Assembly: GCA_943736015.1 (NCBI GenBank)
Contig: OX031073.1
Coordinates: 25,137,210 to 25,201,209, forward strand
Origin: Tridacna crocea
Taxonomy: Eukaryota > Mollusca > Bivalvia > Cardiida > Cardiidae
Reading direction: 5' to 3'
Length of the DNA stretch: 64,000 nucleotides
The first letter of the stretch is position 1. The number at the start of each line of letters is the position of its first letter. Shown here piece after piece: positions 36,501-49,900 of the stretch. The notes beneath the pieces are model-generated. The model worked only from the letters and a program-made list of their open reading frames with translations, was not told the origin of the DNA and searched no databases. The position numbers were made by a program, and so were the translations under genes.

Positions 36501-39500
36501 AAAATTTACGTCTTTAGCTCCTTCTAAACAAGTTTCAACACTTACCATTGGGAAGTTTTAGTTGGAATGCGATTTGGATTTTATTTCAATAATCGCATTT
36601 TACTTAAATGGAGTTTTCAGTGAATTTGAAAATATTGAATCGTTTTTGAGTAAATCAAAATTTTACAAGGGACATGAGGTCCATCTATCAAGACAAAAAA
36701 CATTATATTATTAATATACTGTTAGTCTTCATATTCATAATTTATCTTTAGAATAAAAGAGTGTATTAAATCTTCTGTGAAAAGCAAATCTTTACAATAA
36801 GAATTGACACAGACAAAAAATAAAATGTGATTAGCATGCACGTTATGTGGTATTATTAAAGGAATTGTTGGTCTTGTTTAACAAGCCTCAGGCATGTTCG
36901 GCGTCCGATTGTGTTAGATAGTCAAGAAATTATATATGCATTTATTTAGCTTTTCCTGCCAAAGGGAAACCGTGCCAGTTTTTCTGATAAATCTAGATGC
37001 AACTGTGGCCAAAAACCATCAAAAATATCTTTTGAAGGAACCGGCGCCTTTGCCTCTAGAAGATGTCTTGGCGGCTATGATGACGGCGTCACTTGGGGAA
37101 ACATAACATTTAACACAGTATGTGGAGAATTTCCAGCGCTGAATCAGTCTAACAGTACAGCCACCTTGAAAATCTTGTCCGAGGTGAGATAGTATGATCT
37201 TGTCGGTTTTCTTGTGTAATAATAAAGGTCTCCGGCGCAAAAGACCAAAACTGTGGCTGTTGCTGATCGCATGTAATAAGAACAAACTTCACAGAAAGTG
37301 CAAGCCAGAAAAGATATTTTTAGTGAGAAAGCAAATATTGTATATGGAAAGTTCTAATGTGTAAATGAGAAGGAAATGATCCAAGAGGAGACTTTTTTTA
37401 TATATGCTTGAGGAAAAGGGATCAACGTAATAAAATCCAATGTGTAGATGCAAAAAATAGTCAGAGTTAAGACATACTGATGTGAAAATGGGAAAATGAA
37501 AATTAAGTGAAAACCAAAGATCAAAACTGACAAGATCTTGTCAATCTTGTGTGTGCATATGAATGGTAATTCATCACATTTTTCAATATCTTTTATTAGA
37601 TTTTTTAGCATGCCCCTAGCAAATAGTTAACTAGTATTGCAAGCTTGTTTTACGAAAAACTACTTTGTGTTTTACCTCAGTTTTATTTCCAAAAAATCAG
37701 AAGAATACTTCATCGTGTACTAGTGCCAGGTATGTTCGTAAATCTTGTGGACAATGCCGATATTTATCAAATTAAGGCACATCTTAAAGTTTTATTTCCT
37801 CGATTACCTTATGTAAATAATAGAAAGATATTGCGTCAACAATAAGTAGGTTACCACTCATGTTTAAAATGGTGGTAGCGGGGCCCGGAGCACTACAAAC
37901 AATACAATTAAATTGATTTTTCAAATTTTCGTCTGCTGTAGGTGATGCTAAACACTACCAACTTCGAAGATATTTTGAATGACACCACGGTCCTTACAAG
38001 CCCTGACCTTGAACTTACAGAAGCTGATATAATATACACTGCAGAAATTCTCTATAACTACTGGCAGTTTGAAGGTGCTGATCCAGGGGTAAGTACAATG
38101 TATAGTCGGTCAATTGGCAGAAGTATTCCATAAAATACTGAATTTCTATTTACTTGAAAATACACCAGTACAGCGAAAGAGGAAGATCGCAGAACCTAAA
38201 AGTATTGGAAATGGCTCCTCTCTGTAAACATAGATGAAATGGCAAGTATATAATTTATTTCATCAGCTTGTGGTTAATATGAGGAAATATATGCCGAAAA
38301 AGGGAAAGGTATTCGAAAATAATGAGTGCCGTAAGGCACGAGTTATTTTCGAGGACCTTTCCCATTTGAGGCAAATATTTCCCAATATTAACCACAAGCT
38401 GATGAAATAAATTATATATTATATTTCATCTGATTAATTTGTCAACGAATGCCACTTTAAAAGCCAGTGATCTCAAGTCAATAAGCCAGATTTTCGGTAG
38501 GAGGAAATTATTCACTGTGACGGGGAAATCATTCCACCAGCTTAAATTACGTCATTTCTTTACCATAACATTTCTAAAAATAGACACATGAAATATAATA
38601 TACATGGTGTAAGGGATTGAAAAACTCAAGACAGTTATCTTGATTTAAAACCGAAAACGACAACAGCGATAGCTTTGGAAGCCTGCAAAACACGAAATGC
38701 GTTATATTATACAACCCATAGTGTATGAAAAGGGGGTGGGGTGTATATTATTTGCAAAAAATATAGATTCAGGTCAGCCTGCGTGGACTGCGCAGACTTA
38801 TATGGCTCAATAGTTCTTCCTATTTGTCAATTTTCTGTTAGACAAATGGACTTAAGGCATCTATAATTATATGATGACCGGTTTGTGAACTTTTAGGTGG
38901 CACAAGGACTGAAAACCAAGGAAATGAATGTATTTTTCAGTACGCTCACCATCAGTCTTAACCTCGTTTGCGATTTAAACTCAATAATTAATCTACCCAA
39001 TAACTAATACGGTATCATTCATCGAACACCCAACCTTAAAAATAGAGTCAGTTTGGATGAATCTACATTTAGAAAAAAATCTATTACATATGCTCCTCTT
39101 TGTACTTCTTTCTCATTTTATTTCGATATTTTTCAGGGGCTTGATTCTGTATACGATGTTGCCAATAATGTTCTAGAGAGGTTTCCTAATATAATTGAAG
39201 CTGCACAGCGGATTACGAACGCCGCCAACAGGTATATAATAATGAGAGTAGACAATACCCTTTTGCACTCGACCAGCAATCATGTGAGAACGTACCGACT
39301 TTGAATGACAGATCTTCCAACGTCTTATCAGCCAATGAAAACGCAGCATTGGGCGTCATGTAAACAATAAAGTCTGACACATTCCTGGTTAGCTTGACAG
39401 GTTTGACAACCGAAATACCGCGTTACCGACATGAATTACTTGGTGTCTATCTTTGTCTTGTGTGTTTTATTTAGCTTGATTTTGAAATAACTTAAAACTA

Positions 39501-42500
39501 AATAATTGATACAATCCCCGGATTTCATGTTTGCTGTCAGAATATCCGGCAAAAATCAAAAACGCAGTAGATTGAAACCCAGGCTGCACATGTATTCTTA
39601 TCAATCTGACCTTACATAGGAAACTTGGCCTGTATTCACCAACCAAACTTAAGAACGTTCTTTGTTTTATTCTCCAGAATTTTCTACATTTGTGAGTAAC
39701 ACAACTTCTGATTGGCTAAACGGAATGGTTTAGCTAATCAGAAGTTGTGTTACTTACAAATTTAGAAAACCTTGGAGATTTAGACTGAGAATATATACGA
39801 TAATGGTTGGTGAATACGTGTGCCCTGATTTTGCTCGTATAGTTCTAAAAGATACACATGTCCACGGCTGAAGTAACGAGGTGAATAATCAACGTGATAT
39901 ATACCTACCTTTCATGAACAGAGATCAGATAGTTGATTGTCATATAACCAGAAATTATACCCCTGCATAAGATATATTTTTGCAAGAATTAAACGATGTT
40001 CATTGAGAAATAAACAAAAAACCATCTTTAGAAATTGGCTGTTCAATACAGGCAGCTTAAAAAGTGTAATATTGGAACTTAAATCGATTATTGCTTAATA
40101 ATATAGTTTTCACTGAACATTAAGTGGTAGCTAACAAAAAATAAACTATATAGTATATAAAACACATTCTAGGATCATTGAGTCGGTGGAAGAGATAACG
40201 AACAACGCCGAGTTATTTGGAAACACGACATTGAGGGTTGTGAGGAGCTTTTTGGCCACTGATATCTGGGACCAGGGTGGACAGGGAACATTGGTTATTG
40301 GGCTGAAGCTTCACCAAGAAGAAAGAAACGATACCATTATGGATAATGATCTGTTTAATGTTGAAACTCCCACTGACGCTGATGTCAATTTGACAGATAC
40401 CGCAATCTTTTTGGATGAAGATCTTCTTAATGGTATTTTTTTCTCCGTTATATTTGTGACTGTCGTCTTTTTGATAAGTAGTTTGGCTATATTGATATTT
40501 TTAACCCTTTACCAGACGGCCAAATTTTAGATCTATCCAAATTGAAAGCATTTGCAGACGGCAATTTCAAAGTGGCTCAAATAGTGCAGTTTTGCTTTGA
40601 AAAGGTAGAAAACTTTGTGGGAAAAGGAGAAAATGCTGGTTACCAGCATTTTTTCTTTTCCCACAATGTTTTCAAAAGGCTTCTTTCTCATGGGCGTTAA
40701 GAGTCGTCATTGTGTGGTAAAGGGTTAACAATGAAACTCACCCAGACTTTGATGTTAATTTGACTCATATTGCTCTCGTTAAATGAGGGACTACTTAATG
40801 GTATCGGGTTGTTATTTTTTCTAATATCTTTTAATGTTTTTGTTTTGATGGGATGATTATCTATACTGTTATCTGCTAAATAAAGACCCTTTTGTCTCTC
40901 TAAAGATTTAAAAGTATTTATTTCTTATACAGATACTTTTATGTAAAATAGGTTAGGTTAAACATATCTATTTCATAATTGTTGAAATGAAAACCCTTGT
41001 TGAGTGGATCGCAATTTCTCTCAAATTAGAATTGATCTGTGCCCCCCCAAAAAAAAGTTTCAGTAATTCTATTCACATCAATTGTAAGTAAAATGAATAA
41101 TGTATACAAACCTATGGACTCATTAAAAAAAAGAATTGAAAATTTGTATGAAAGCGCTTTCCGATGGTAATTAATTTTTTCATCGTTTATTGCAATTATG
41201 TCACATATCCATGGTCGGTTTACTTCCAAAACCTCTTAACTACAGCTTATTACAAGCTTTAGTTTGGAAGTAAACGGACGATATTTCACTCTGGTGGAAA
41301 AAATATATTAACATAATGTTGGCTAACTGTGCAGACTGACATGGGTTGATAACACTGCATTGAGCTCTTTTTCACAGAGTATGTCTAATTTTCATTTCTA
41401 TATTTCAGAGGTCCAGATAAGGGGGTAGTGACGGTATTCTAAATCCTTTATTTCTCTATCAAACCTTATGTTGTGAGTACTCATTAGAATCGTCTCAATG
41501 AGACGATTCTAATGAGTACCCATAACATATGGTTTGGTGGAGAATAACTAATATTTCTAATTTTAAAATCCAAATCACAACCTTTATCTGGAGCCCTGTA
41601 TTTTCTTATCTTTTTCTGTTTTTTTCCAGGGAGAAACACAAGGACAGTATTTCAAATCTACAGCAAAACCACGCTTTTTACCCATGTCAATTCTAATAGG
41701 TTTGAACTGGTGAGTAAAGTGGCGGCAGCACGACTTGAGATTAATGGCGTACAAATCACGGAGCTTGGAAATAACAAAGTGACGGCTGTTTTTAAACCTA
41801 CAAAGGTAAGAGAGACTTAATACAAATACTTGAACAGTGTAATTAAGTTATGGATGGTTCTAGTCGACAGACAGGATCTAAATATTTCGCCTATAAGGCT
41901 ACTGGTAAGAAACTTTCAAATAACAGCAAAACATGTTGGTCCTAGACATGGTGGTACTTTGCCAATTTTCTATTTAACAACAATTTACACCCAAACTTCT
42001 ATCTATTTTCTAAGTTTGATTTATTAGCAGTTATCTCGTATCTCGTGGCATAAATATGTCACCAAATATATGCATTTTTTTTCTGTCTTGTATGTTATTC
42101 TATCCAATCGCGACACATTTATTAGAACCGGAAAATTTACAAGTATATAAGAATTGGAGGGTTTTTTTTCTTTTGTACGTTGAAAGATCAAAATTTATTT
42201 TATCGAAGTGAACATCATCGGTAATATTTCCACTCGTGGCACAGCCAAGAATGAGAATATTACCGATGAAGTTCATGAGATGAAATAGATTGCAATCTTT
42301 CACAAAAGAATAGATTTCATGCCTTTAACCCTCCTTGGGGAACTTAATCAAAATATATAACATTTCTTTTTGGCTATTCCCCATGGTGTACCCCCTCCAC
42401 ATAGCAACACATTACAATGTTACGCTAAGCACAAGAAATGTAAGGTAAATTACGTCATTTTTCCATTTAGTTGTGAGGCACGCGAATTTTACCTAGGTAA

Positions 42501-43899
42501 CAAGTGCGCGGGACCAACTGTTTTCACCTTCAATATTGAATAGTTAGAATATAAAAACGGTATTTTCACTGGTCGCAAGCATGAAATATCGAAAAATACT
42601 TCACTGATAGTTCAGGATAACCAGCTGGAAAGCACGAAATAGATAGTTTATGTGGCTAGGCGCTAAACTTAAATTTCCGTCAGACAGTCTGTCAATATGT
42701 ATCTATTCTGCCAGCTTCTCAATCTGGGTGACATTTCTAATGCCCTGGTAAATCGGCTGGCAGGGCAAGTGATACTGGTGGAGTGAAATCGAATCTAGCC
42801 ATTCTCTGAAAGGCTATACCACTTATTTCATTCTCGAGTCGCATTTGTCCAACCAATGTAGATTGCATTTTATTTAGACAGTATCACAATATCTTATTCA
42901 CTTAAAAAATCTGATTGGCAAAACCATTTGGTTAAGCCAATAAGAAATATGTTATTTTGAAATTTAGAAATCTCTTGAGTATAAGAATAAGAATTGTATA
43001 AAGAATTGTTGGTGAATACAGTATACGAGACACCAAGAAGGTAGTTGATACGATATTACAATTGAACTATAGTTTTTTAAAAAGGGTAATACACGAAACA
43101 ATCCAAGAGTTTATCAATCATTCGTGTTTCTAACTGTGGCTAGGACGACGGCAGGATAGTTTGTGCATTCTGGGACTACCGGGCCGATGAAGGGGCCGGT
43201 GGCTGGAGAACCGATGGCTGTAACAAATCTGTTATGGTGGACGGACGTATTAATTGCGAATGTGACCATCTCACCAACTTTGCCGTTCTTATTGTAAGTA
43301 TTTGCACCATTTTGACATGATTTATTTTTGTGTGTCTGTGTCAAACTCTTGGGCCACCACTCACTGATCACAGAAACGAAATCGTGACAATGTCAAAGTT
43401 ATCTTTACGACAAAATTGTCATAACAACTCATCATGTTTTAAATATAAGTTCTCTTGTTTTTAATGTAAGACAGCCATTATTAAATTTCTTATCTTACAC
43501 AAGAGTTAAAAAAAAGGAAAGAAAACGGTAGCAAAATTGGTCAACGAGCTGTAATTGTGCGCTTTATTTCAAAAACAATGTTGATGGAGATTCCAGTGTG
43601 AAATTGACTGTCAAAACTGATGGTCGTGACACAGCTGCAAATTTTAGTACCTTTAGATGTAAAACAAAACCAATTTCTTTGGATTTTTTTTTGTCTGTGA
43701 TATACAAACCTGTCAAAGAAACAAATACTTTTTATGTAAATCTTAATGAATATGTAATGTGGGGCTATGAGTTAGCACTTTTATGAACTAAGACAGTTGT
43801 GTGTTTAAAATAATCTAACGTTCGTATTGTCTTTTGAGGTAAAATCTTATTAAATTCGTCCACAAAAGAGTGTTATTAAGCTCATCAAAGGCTCGCGTA

Positions 43900-43932
<33 letters not shown>

Positions 43933-46900
43933 GTAAACTGGTTCAGTAGAACTGGACGATTAATAGTTAATAAATATTTGAATGATAACCAACATTATGA
44001 GCAACACTTTCAGTATTTTGTCTTTTTGCCAGGACTTAGAAGCCTACACCATATCAGACACCAACAAATTGATTTTGGAAATCGTCACCAAAGTTGGATT
44101 AATTATTTCTATCATTGGACTTGGTCTGACGATTTTGACCTTTATCTTATTCAAGTAAGTCCAAGATAATTTGCCTTAACGATATTATGCTAGATTTATA
44201 TATTTTGTCTATTGAAATAACTCAGTGGTTATTTACATTATTTTAACTAAATATGGCGGACAAAAGCTATGGGTACAGCTTGACTCATAACTATACTATA
44301 AGTAGAAACTATATGTTTTTACTACCACAGGGAAATTCTCACCTAACAACTAGTCTTCCCTTTCGCCACCATGTACCGGAGTTCTCTGTAAGAGGTTATG
44401 GTTTGCTTTAACAAAAGCATTTTTCAGCTTATCAATGTGATCCCTCATTATGTCATTTTTTTTTTTCAGCCATACCGCTCCGGATGCTGTTTGTTTGGTT
44501 GACGTTTCTATTTACGAGCTTTCTTATAATACTTTCAAAGATTTGGGGGCGTAGGAAACACTTCAAATACAATATATAATGCATGATGTAAAATAAGCAT
44601 CCAATGGCCCCTTCCACTGAACCTTGAAACGAAAGACAAAACTTGTAAATTTTGAGAAGATATTTATGCAGAGGACAAATCAAATGAGAGGTGTATTTGA
44701 ATGAGTATAAGACATCTTTGAAAAGGAGAAAATACTTGTAACCAGAACTTTCTTTTTTTCGACATATCATGACATATCCAGCATTTTCTCCTTTCCTAAC
44801 ATTTTTTACATTTTTCTCAGGGAGTTAAACTGGGAACTGTTTGATTTAGTATGTCACAGAAATATTTTTTTCTTGTTGCTAGGCACTTGAGAAGTGGCCG
44901 AGGACAGCAAGTGCTGATCAACTTGGCTGTAGCAATGATTTGTTCTGCAATAATTTTCCTTGTTTGTATGGACCGAACGGAGGATAAAGTGGGCTGCAAG
45001 ATAGTGGCGGCACTTCTGCACTATTTCATACTTGTCTCCTTCATGTGGATGTTGGTGGAGGGAATCTTACAATATTTGAGATTTGTCAAAGTTTTGGGGA
45101 CCTATATACCGAAGTTTATGCTAAAGTCCATGATTCCTGCTTGGGGTAAGTCTTCTCTACAACGCTGTATTTCGTTTCACTTTAACCCATTACCACACAA
45201 TCCCTACTTTTGACGACCCTGAGAAAGAAGCCTTTAAAAAACACTGTGGGAAAAGGAGAAAATGCTGGTAACCAGCATTTTCTCCTTTTCTCACAATGTT
45301 TTCTACCCTTCACAAAACAAATTTCAAATTTTCAGTCACTTTTATTTTGTCGTCTGCAAATGCTTTTGATTTGGCCAAGCCTAAAATATTTTCGTTTGGT
45401 AATGAGTTAAATACTACCTATCAGACTTTGTACAAATAACGAGATTTATTTCCACTTATAATGATGTTTTGATACAACGGCTTATTTCGTTCACACCTAG
45501 TGTCACATACAGCTGAATTAATTACTCCTGCTTATAACAATGTTTTGATTTAACGATGTTTTGTTTGCCCGTATCCAACAGAACCCGTTATTTGATACGG
45601 CGTAATTCACCTTTTGAGATCCTGGTGATAGCAATGTTTGGATTTTGCGCTGTTCTTTTTTTTTTGGTTTTCTGAATTATTGATAAAAGCAGAATTAATC
45701 ATGATTGATTTACATGTAGATTTGCATGTTACATTATACAGAGTTTATTTCATCAGGTTGTGGTTAATATGGAGAAATTTTTGCCGAAAAAGGGAATGGT
45801 ATGCGAAAATAACGAATGTCGTAACTGCCGAACATATCGGTTAATTGACTTCAGATCACTGATGGAGTGAGGTCGAATCTAGCCATTCTCTAAAAGTGAC
45901 ATTTTTTGACAAAATAATCAGAGGAAATATAATATATAATAAAATAATCAGTTGAAATATATAATTTATTTCATCAGTTTGTAGTTAATATAGGGAAATA
46001 TTTGCCGACAAAGGGAAAGGTCCGCCAAAATAATGAGTGCGTACGGCACTCGTTATTTTCGCGGACTTTTTCCTTCTTCGGCAAATATTTTCCCATATTA
46101 ACCACAAGCTCAAGCTAATGAAGTAAGCAATCTTTATTTTCGCGGACCTTTGCCTTTTTCGGCAAATATTTCCCCATATTAACCACAAGCTAATGAAATA
46201 AACTCTGTATAACAACATTGTGTTGTTGTTCTGAACATCGCCGAATGGAAAACTTAACTACACATATTGAAACAGCTGTCTGCTTGAATAACAGAGTTTT
46301 TTTCTTTTGTTCCAGGAATACCTATAATCCCAGTCGTGATTGTGGCAGCGATTGATCACGAATTATATTTCGGAGGAAATGGATAGTAAGTGAGATGACA
46401 CCAGTAACCTTAACTCTTATCCTGGCGTTTGCGACCATAGGTGAATTATGTGGAGAGTGTAAATAAAGATCAGACTAAACGGTCGCTCAGTCTTATCTTG
46501 CTTAACAATCTCTGCAATACAATTCACGGTGTCGGTCGTCCAAACCACATTCAGTGCGAATGGTCTTAAAAAAAGATGTTCGTAGTGTCCGTGGTTGTGG
46601 GGTAGAGCGTCGGCCTCGTAACAATAAGTTTCTGAGTTCGATACCCGGAAGAGGGTGTCAACTTTGGGATTTTTCATAAGCCCAAACATTCGGTGCGAGT
46701 ACTAGTGTAGTTCCCAGGAAGCAATATCGAGAGAGATAAGTATAAGTTATAAGAGCTTGTTTCTCAATTGATGTAAAATAAATATGTTTAAACTAAAAGA
46801 TATTGTTCTAGTTGTCTTGATGAGGGCTAATATGTGTTCCCCATGTGGTCATGGTAAGTCAAGAACAGACTAAACAGAGAGTCTGACTCTTGATCTGAAC

Positions 46901-49900
46901 TATCCGGTATTGTTTAAATTGGTAAAATAGTCAAAATAGCCTTAAAATGAGTTTCGTCTTTTCATCTGATCAACTTTTACCATACCACTTCTTCAAGACA
47001 GGTAGCAGTTTGAAGAACTTGCTATTAATATTATGGATTATTTTTTCTTATTTTACCACACATTTTTCAAACGCCTTTTTTTCTGTCGTTTGTTATCATT
47101 TATCCATGTGCGACCCATATAGTCGAACTTAAGCTGTATAAAATTCGAGTTCATAACTGATAATTTAATGTCAAATAAAATGGCTCTAATTCTACTATGC
47201 GAGTACAGAATATCTTAATCGATATTGGACGCTGTATTATTATGGATTTTTTTCAGAACAAGGCCAAATTCCTTTATGGATTTTTCAAACGAAGCTAAAG
47301 TTCCAAATATAGGTATTCAACCGAAAGTTCAGTCTACTGAAGTCCATTGTCAAAAAAGCAATCAAAACGCCCTTTTGATATGTTTTGTTTTTTATTATTG
47401 TTACTTGAATTGAAATGGCGCTATAATAGTAATTAACTTTAAAGTCAATAGAAAGATGTGAAATAAATGCTAACATACTAAGGTACAATACTGAATTCAG
47501 TTGGATTCATACACTGCAGAACCAGTAGATAATTTTCAGTCGGCTGTCGCCTCGTTCATTACATAGACTGGTTCTGCTGTGTACTCGTCCAATGGAATTC
47601 AGTATTGTATCCATGCATATTAGATAACCTCATAGTACTAAACAAATACCAAACCGTTGTGAAACATGATTCTTACTAAATAAACCTGAGTCATGCTTTT
47701 TGAAAAGGGAGCTAAATATATCTGCCAAAAGTATCGATCCACGCCCTCCTGCTGAGTCGTTTCATAGGTCGATTTTTTTTACTTTTTGTAAAATTTCTGT
47801 TTGTCAACAGTTCCAGTCAATTGAATCCATAGATATGTGAGGAACTGTTGGCTTACCCGTTAAGGAAATGCATTAAATTCTCTGTTGCATGAATGTGGAT
47901 TAAAAGTTTTCTTGCTTTTTTTCAGTTGCTGGTTGGACCGTGATGCCATGATGTACGCCTTCATTATCCCAGTAGCAGTCATTCTTTTCGCAAATATCGT
48001 AGTCTTCTTTTTGGTACTCTGTAACCTTTTCCGGCGGAAGTCACGTGGTATGAAATCCAACCAATCAGAGAGGAAGATGGCGTTCCTCCATTTTCAAGCA
48101 GCTGTTTCAATATTTGTTGTTTTAGGTAAGAAATTTTTGTAGATATTGTCGTAAATTTCTGTCATTTTTTCGCAGTTTGAGTAAGAATTAAAACTTGTTG
48201 GTTGTGCTGCTCGTGATGATGGTGGTTGGTTGGTTTCTTATCTTTTCACATTATCTTTTCACAGAGTCCTGTGCCTATTTACCCATATCATTACGGAAAT
48301 AAGCTTCAAGGAGCTTAACTTTAACTAAACACCTAAGTTATAGATAGTATTGAAACATGTCAAATATTTTATCTCATATTGGAATATATGACTTCTCTTT
48401 GATATAACTGAATTGTTATAAAACATCACTCGTGCTAGTGAAAAGTATTCCTCTTTCAGGTTTGACATGGGTTTTCGGGTTTCTTGCCATCGATGGGGCA
48501 AGAGTTATCTTCCATTATGTGTTTGCAATACTCAACGCCTTCCAGGGTTTCTTTATCTTCCTTTTGTTCACTGCCAGAGAAAAACAGGTAAGTCTTGGAC
48601 ACTTAACAGGTTAGATATGTTAGTTTGAAGGCTGTGCATTTGGGTTGGCTACATGTAACAGACATTTACGCTTTACCTCTTTACCTCACAATCCTAAGTT
48701 TAAACGACCATAGGGGGTCCTTTGTGGCTCACTGGATCCACTATTCAACAATTAACGATCCTAAGAAAAAAAAGGCGTTTGAAAGCATGGAGGGAAAAGG
48801 AGAAAATGCTAGTAACCAGCATTTTCTACTTTTCCCACCATGTTTTTTACCTTATAATGGACAAAAACCTCTACTTCGGAAAAGTTTGAATTGTCGTCTA
48901 CAATTGCTATAAGTTTGGCAAAGTCTAATGTTTTTTTGTTTTTTTTTCGTCTGGTAAACAGTTATCTGCAGATTTAAATCTGAACCTGAAAGTTACCTAT
49001 TCTTACAACCCTAGGAAAGAAGCTTTATAAAAACATTTTGAGAAAAGGATAGTTTGCTCATAAGCAGCAACTTCACATCGCTGACAATGTTTTCTGTCAT
49101 TTCATAGACATATATGTTGGCCACCTATCCCGCTAAACAATATCATCTTCTGAAAATTCTACCGCCTTCTTCTTCTTCTACATAAAAAAGGGTTAAATAT
49201 CTTTACTTTAGCTGCAGGGAGTAATGTTGTAAAGTAGTCTGTAACATAACTTAGGTTGCTTGCATACTTCTTCGTAGTCACACTGTCAAACGTCTAACCT
49301 AGAAAGGCGCATTATTGACGTTACTACGTTAGTCACACTAGTCCGTTATAAGTCGCATCACCCTTTTAGTCGGACAATCACCTTTTCAGTCTAACAGTTA
49401 GGCGCATCATCGCTTTAGCTTTACCATCATGTAAATCATACCTCCGAGTAAGAGAAACTGCCTTGCCTTGTTAGGTGATTACAAAGTCAGTCTCACAACA
49501 GTACACTTAGACGCATAATCACGATAGTCTCGCGACCACAATTACCCACATCTTCCAGTTAGTCTTACAACCATACGCTTAGAGGCAATATTACGATAGT
49601 GTCACGACCACATTACCAACATCGTCCCGCCTGTCTCACAATCAAACGCTTAGAGGCAATATCACGATAATCTCACGACCACATTACCAAAATCTTCCCG
49701 TTAGTCTCACAACAATACACTTAGACGTACTATCACGATAGTCTCACGACCACACCACAATATCCCGTTAGTCTCGCAACCATTCACTTAAACACACTAT
49801 CACGATAGTCTCACGACCACATTACCCACATCGTCCCGTTAGTCTCACAACCATACACTTAGACGCATAAATACGATAGTCTCACGACCAAATTACCCAC

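Noticed and set aside
36950-37037. Longer exon 12 starting at 36950
   Set aside because: The frame is open, but the acceptor needs phase 0 while exon 11 ends in phase 1, and the extra residues break HRM cysteine spacing.
40433-40500. Hydrophobic extension of exon 15 (FFSVIFVTVVFLISSLAILI)
   Set aside because: It would insert a membrane helix into the GAIN domain just before the GPS; the phase-1 donor at 40433 joins exon 16 correctly.
46590-46660. tRNA gene suggested by GGGGTAGAGCGTCGGCCTC and GAGTTCGATACCC
   Set aside because: The acceptor stem does not pair, and the same sequence recurs as part of a longer SINE-like unit.
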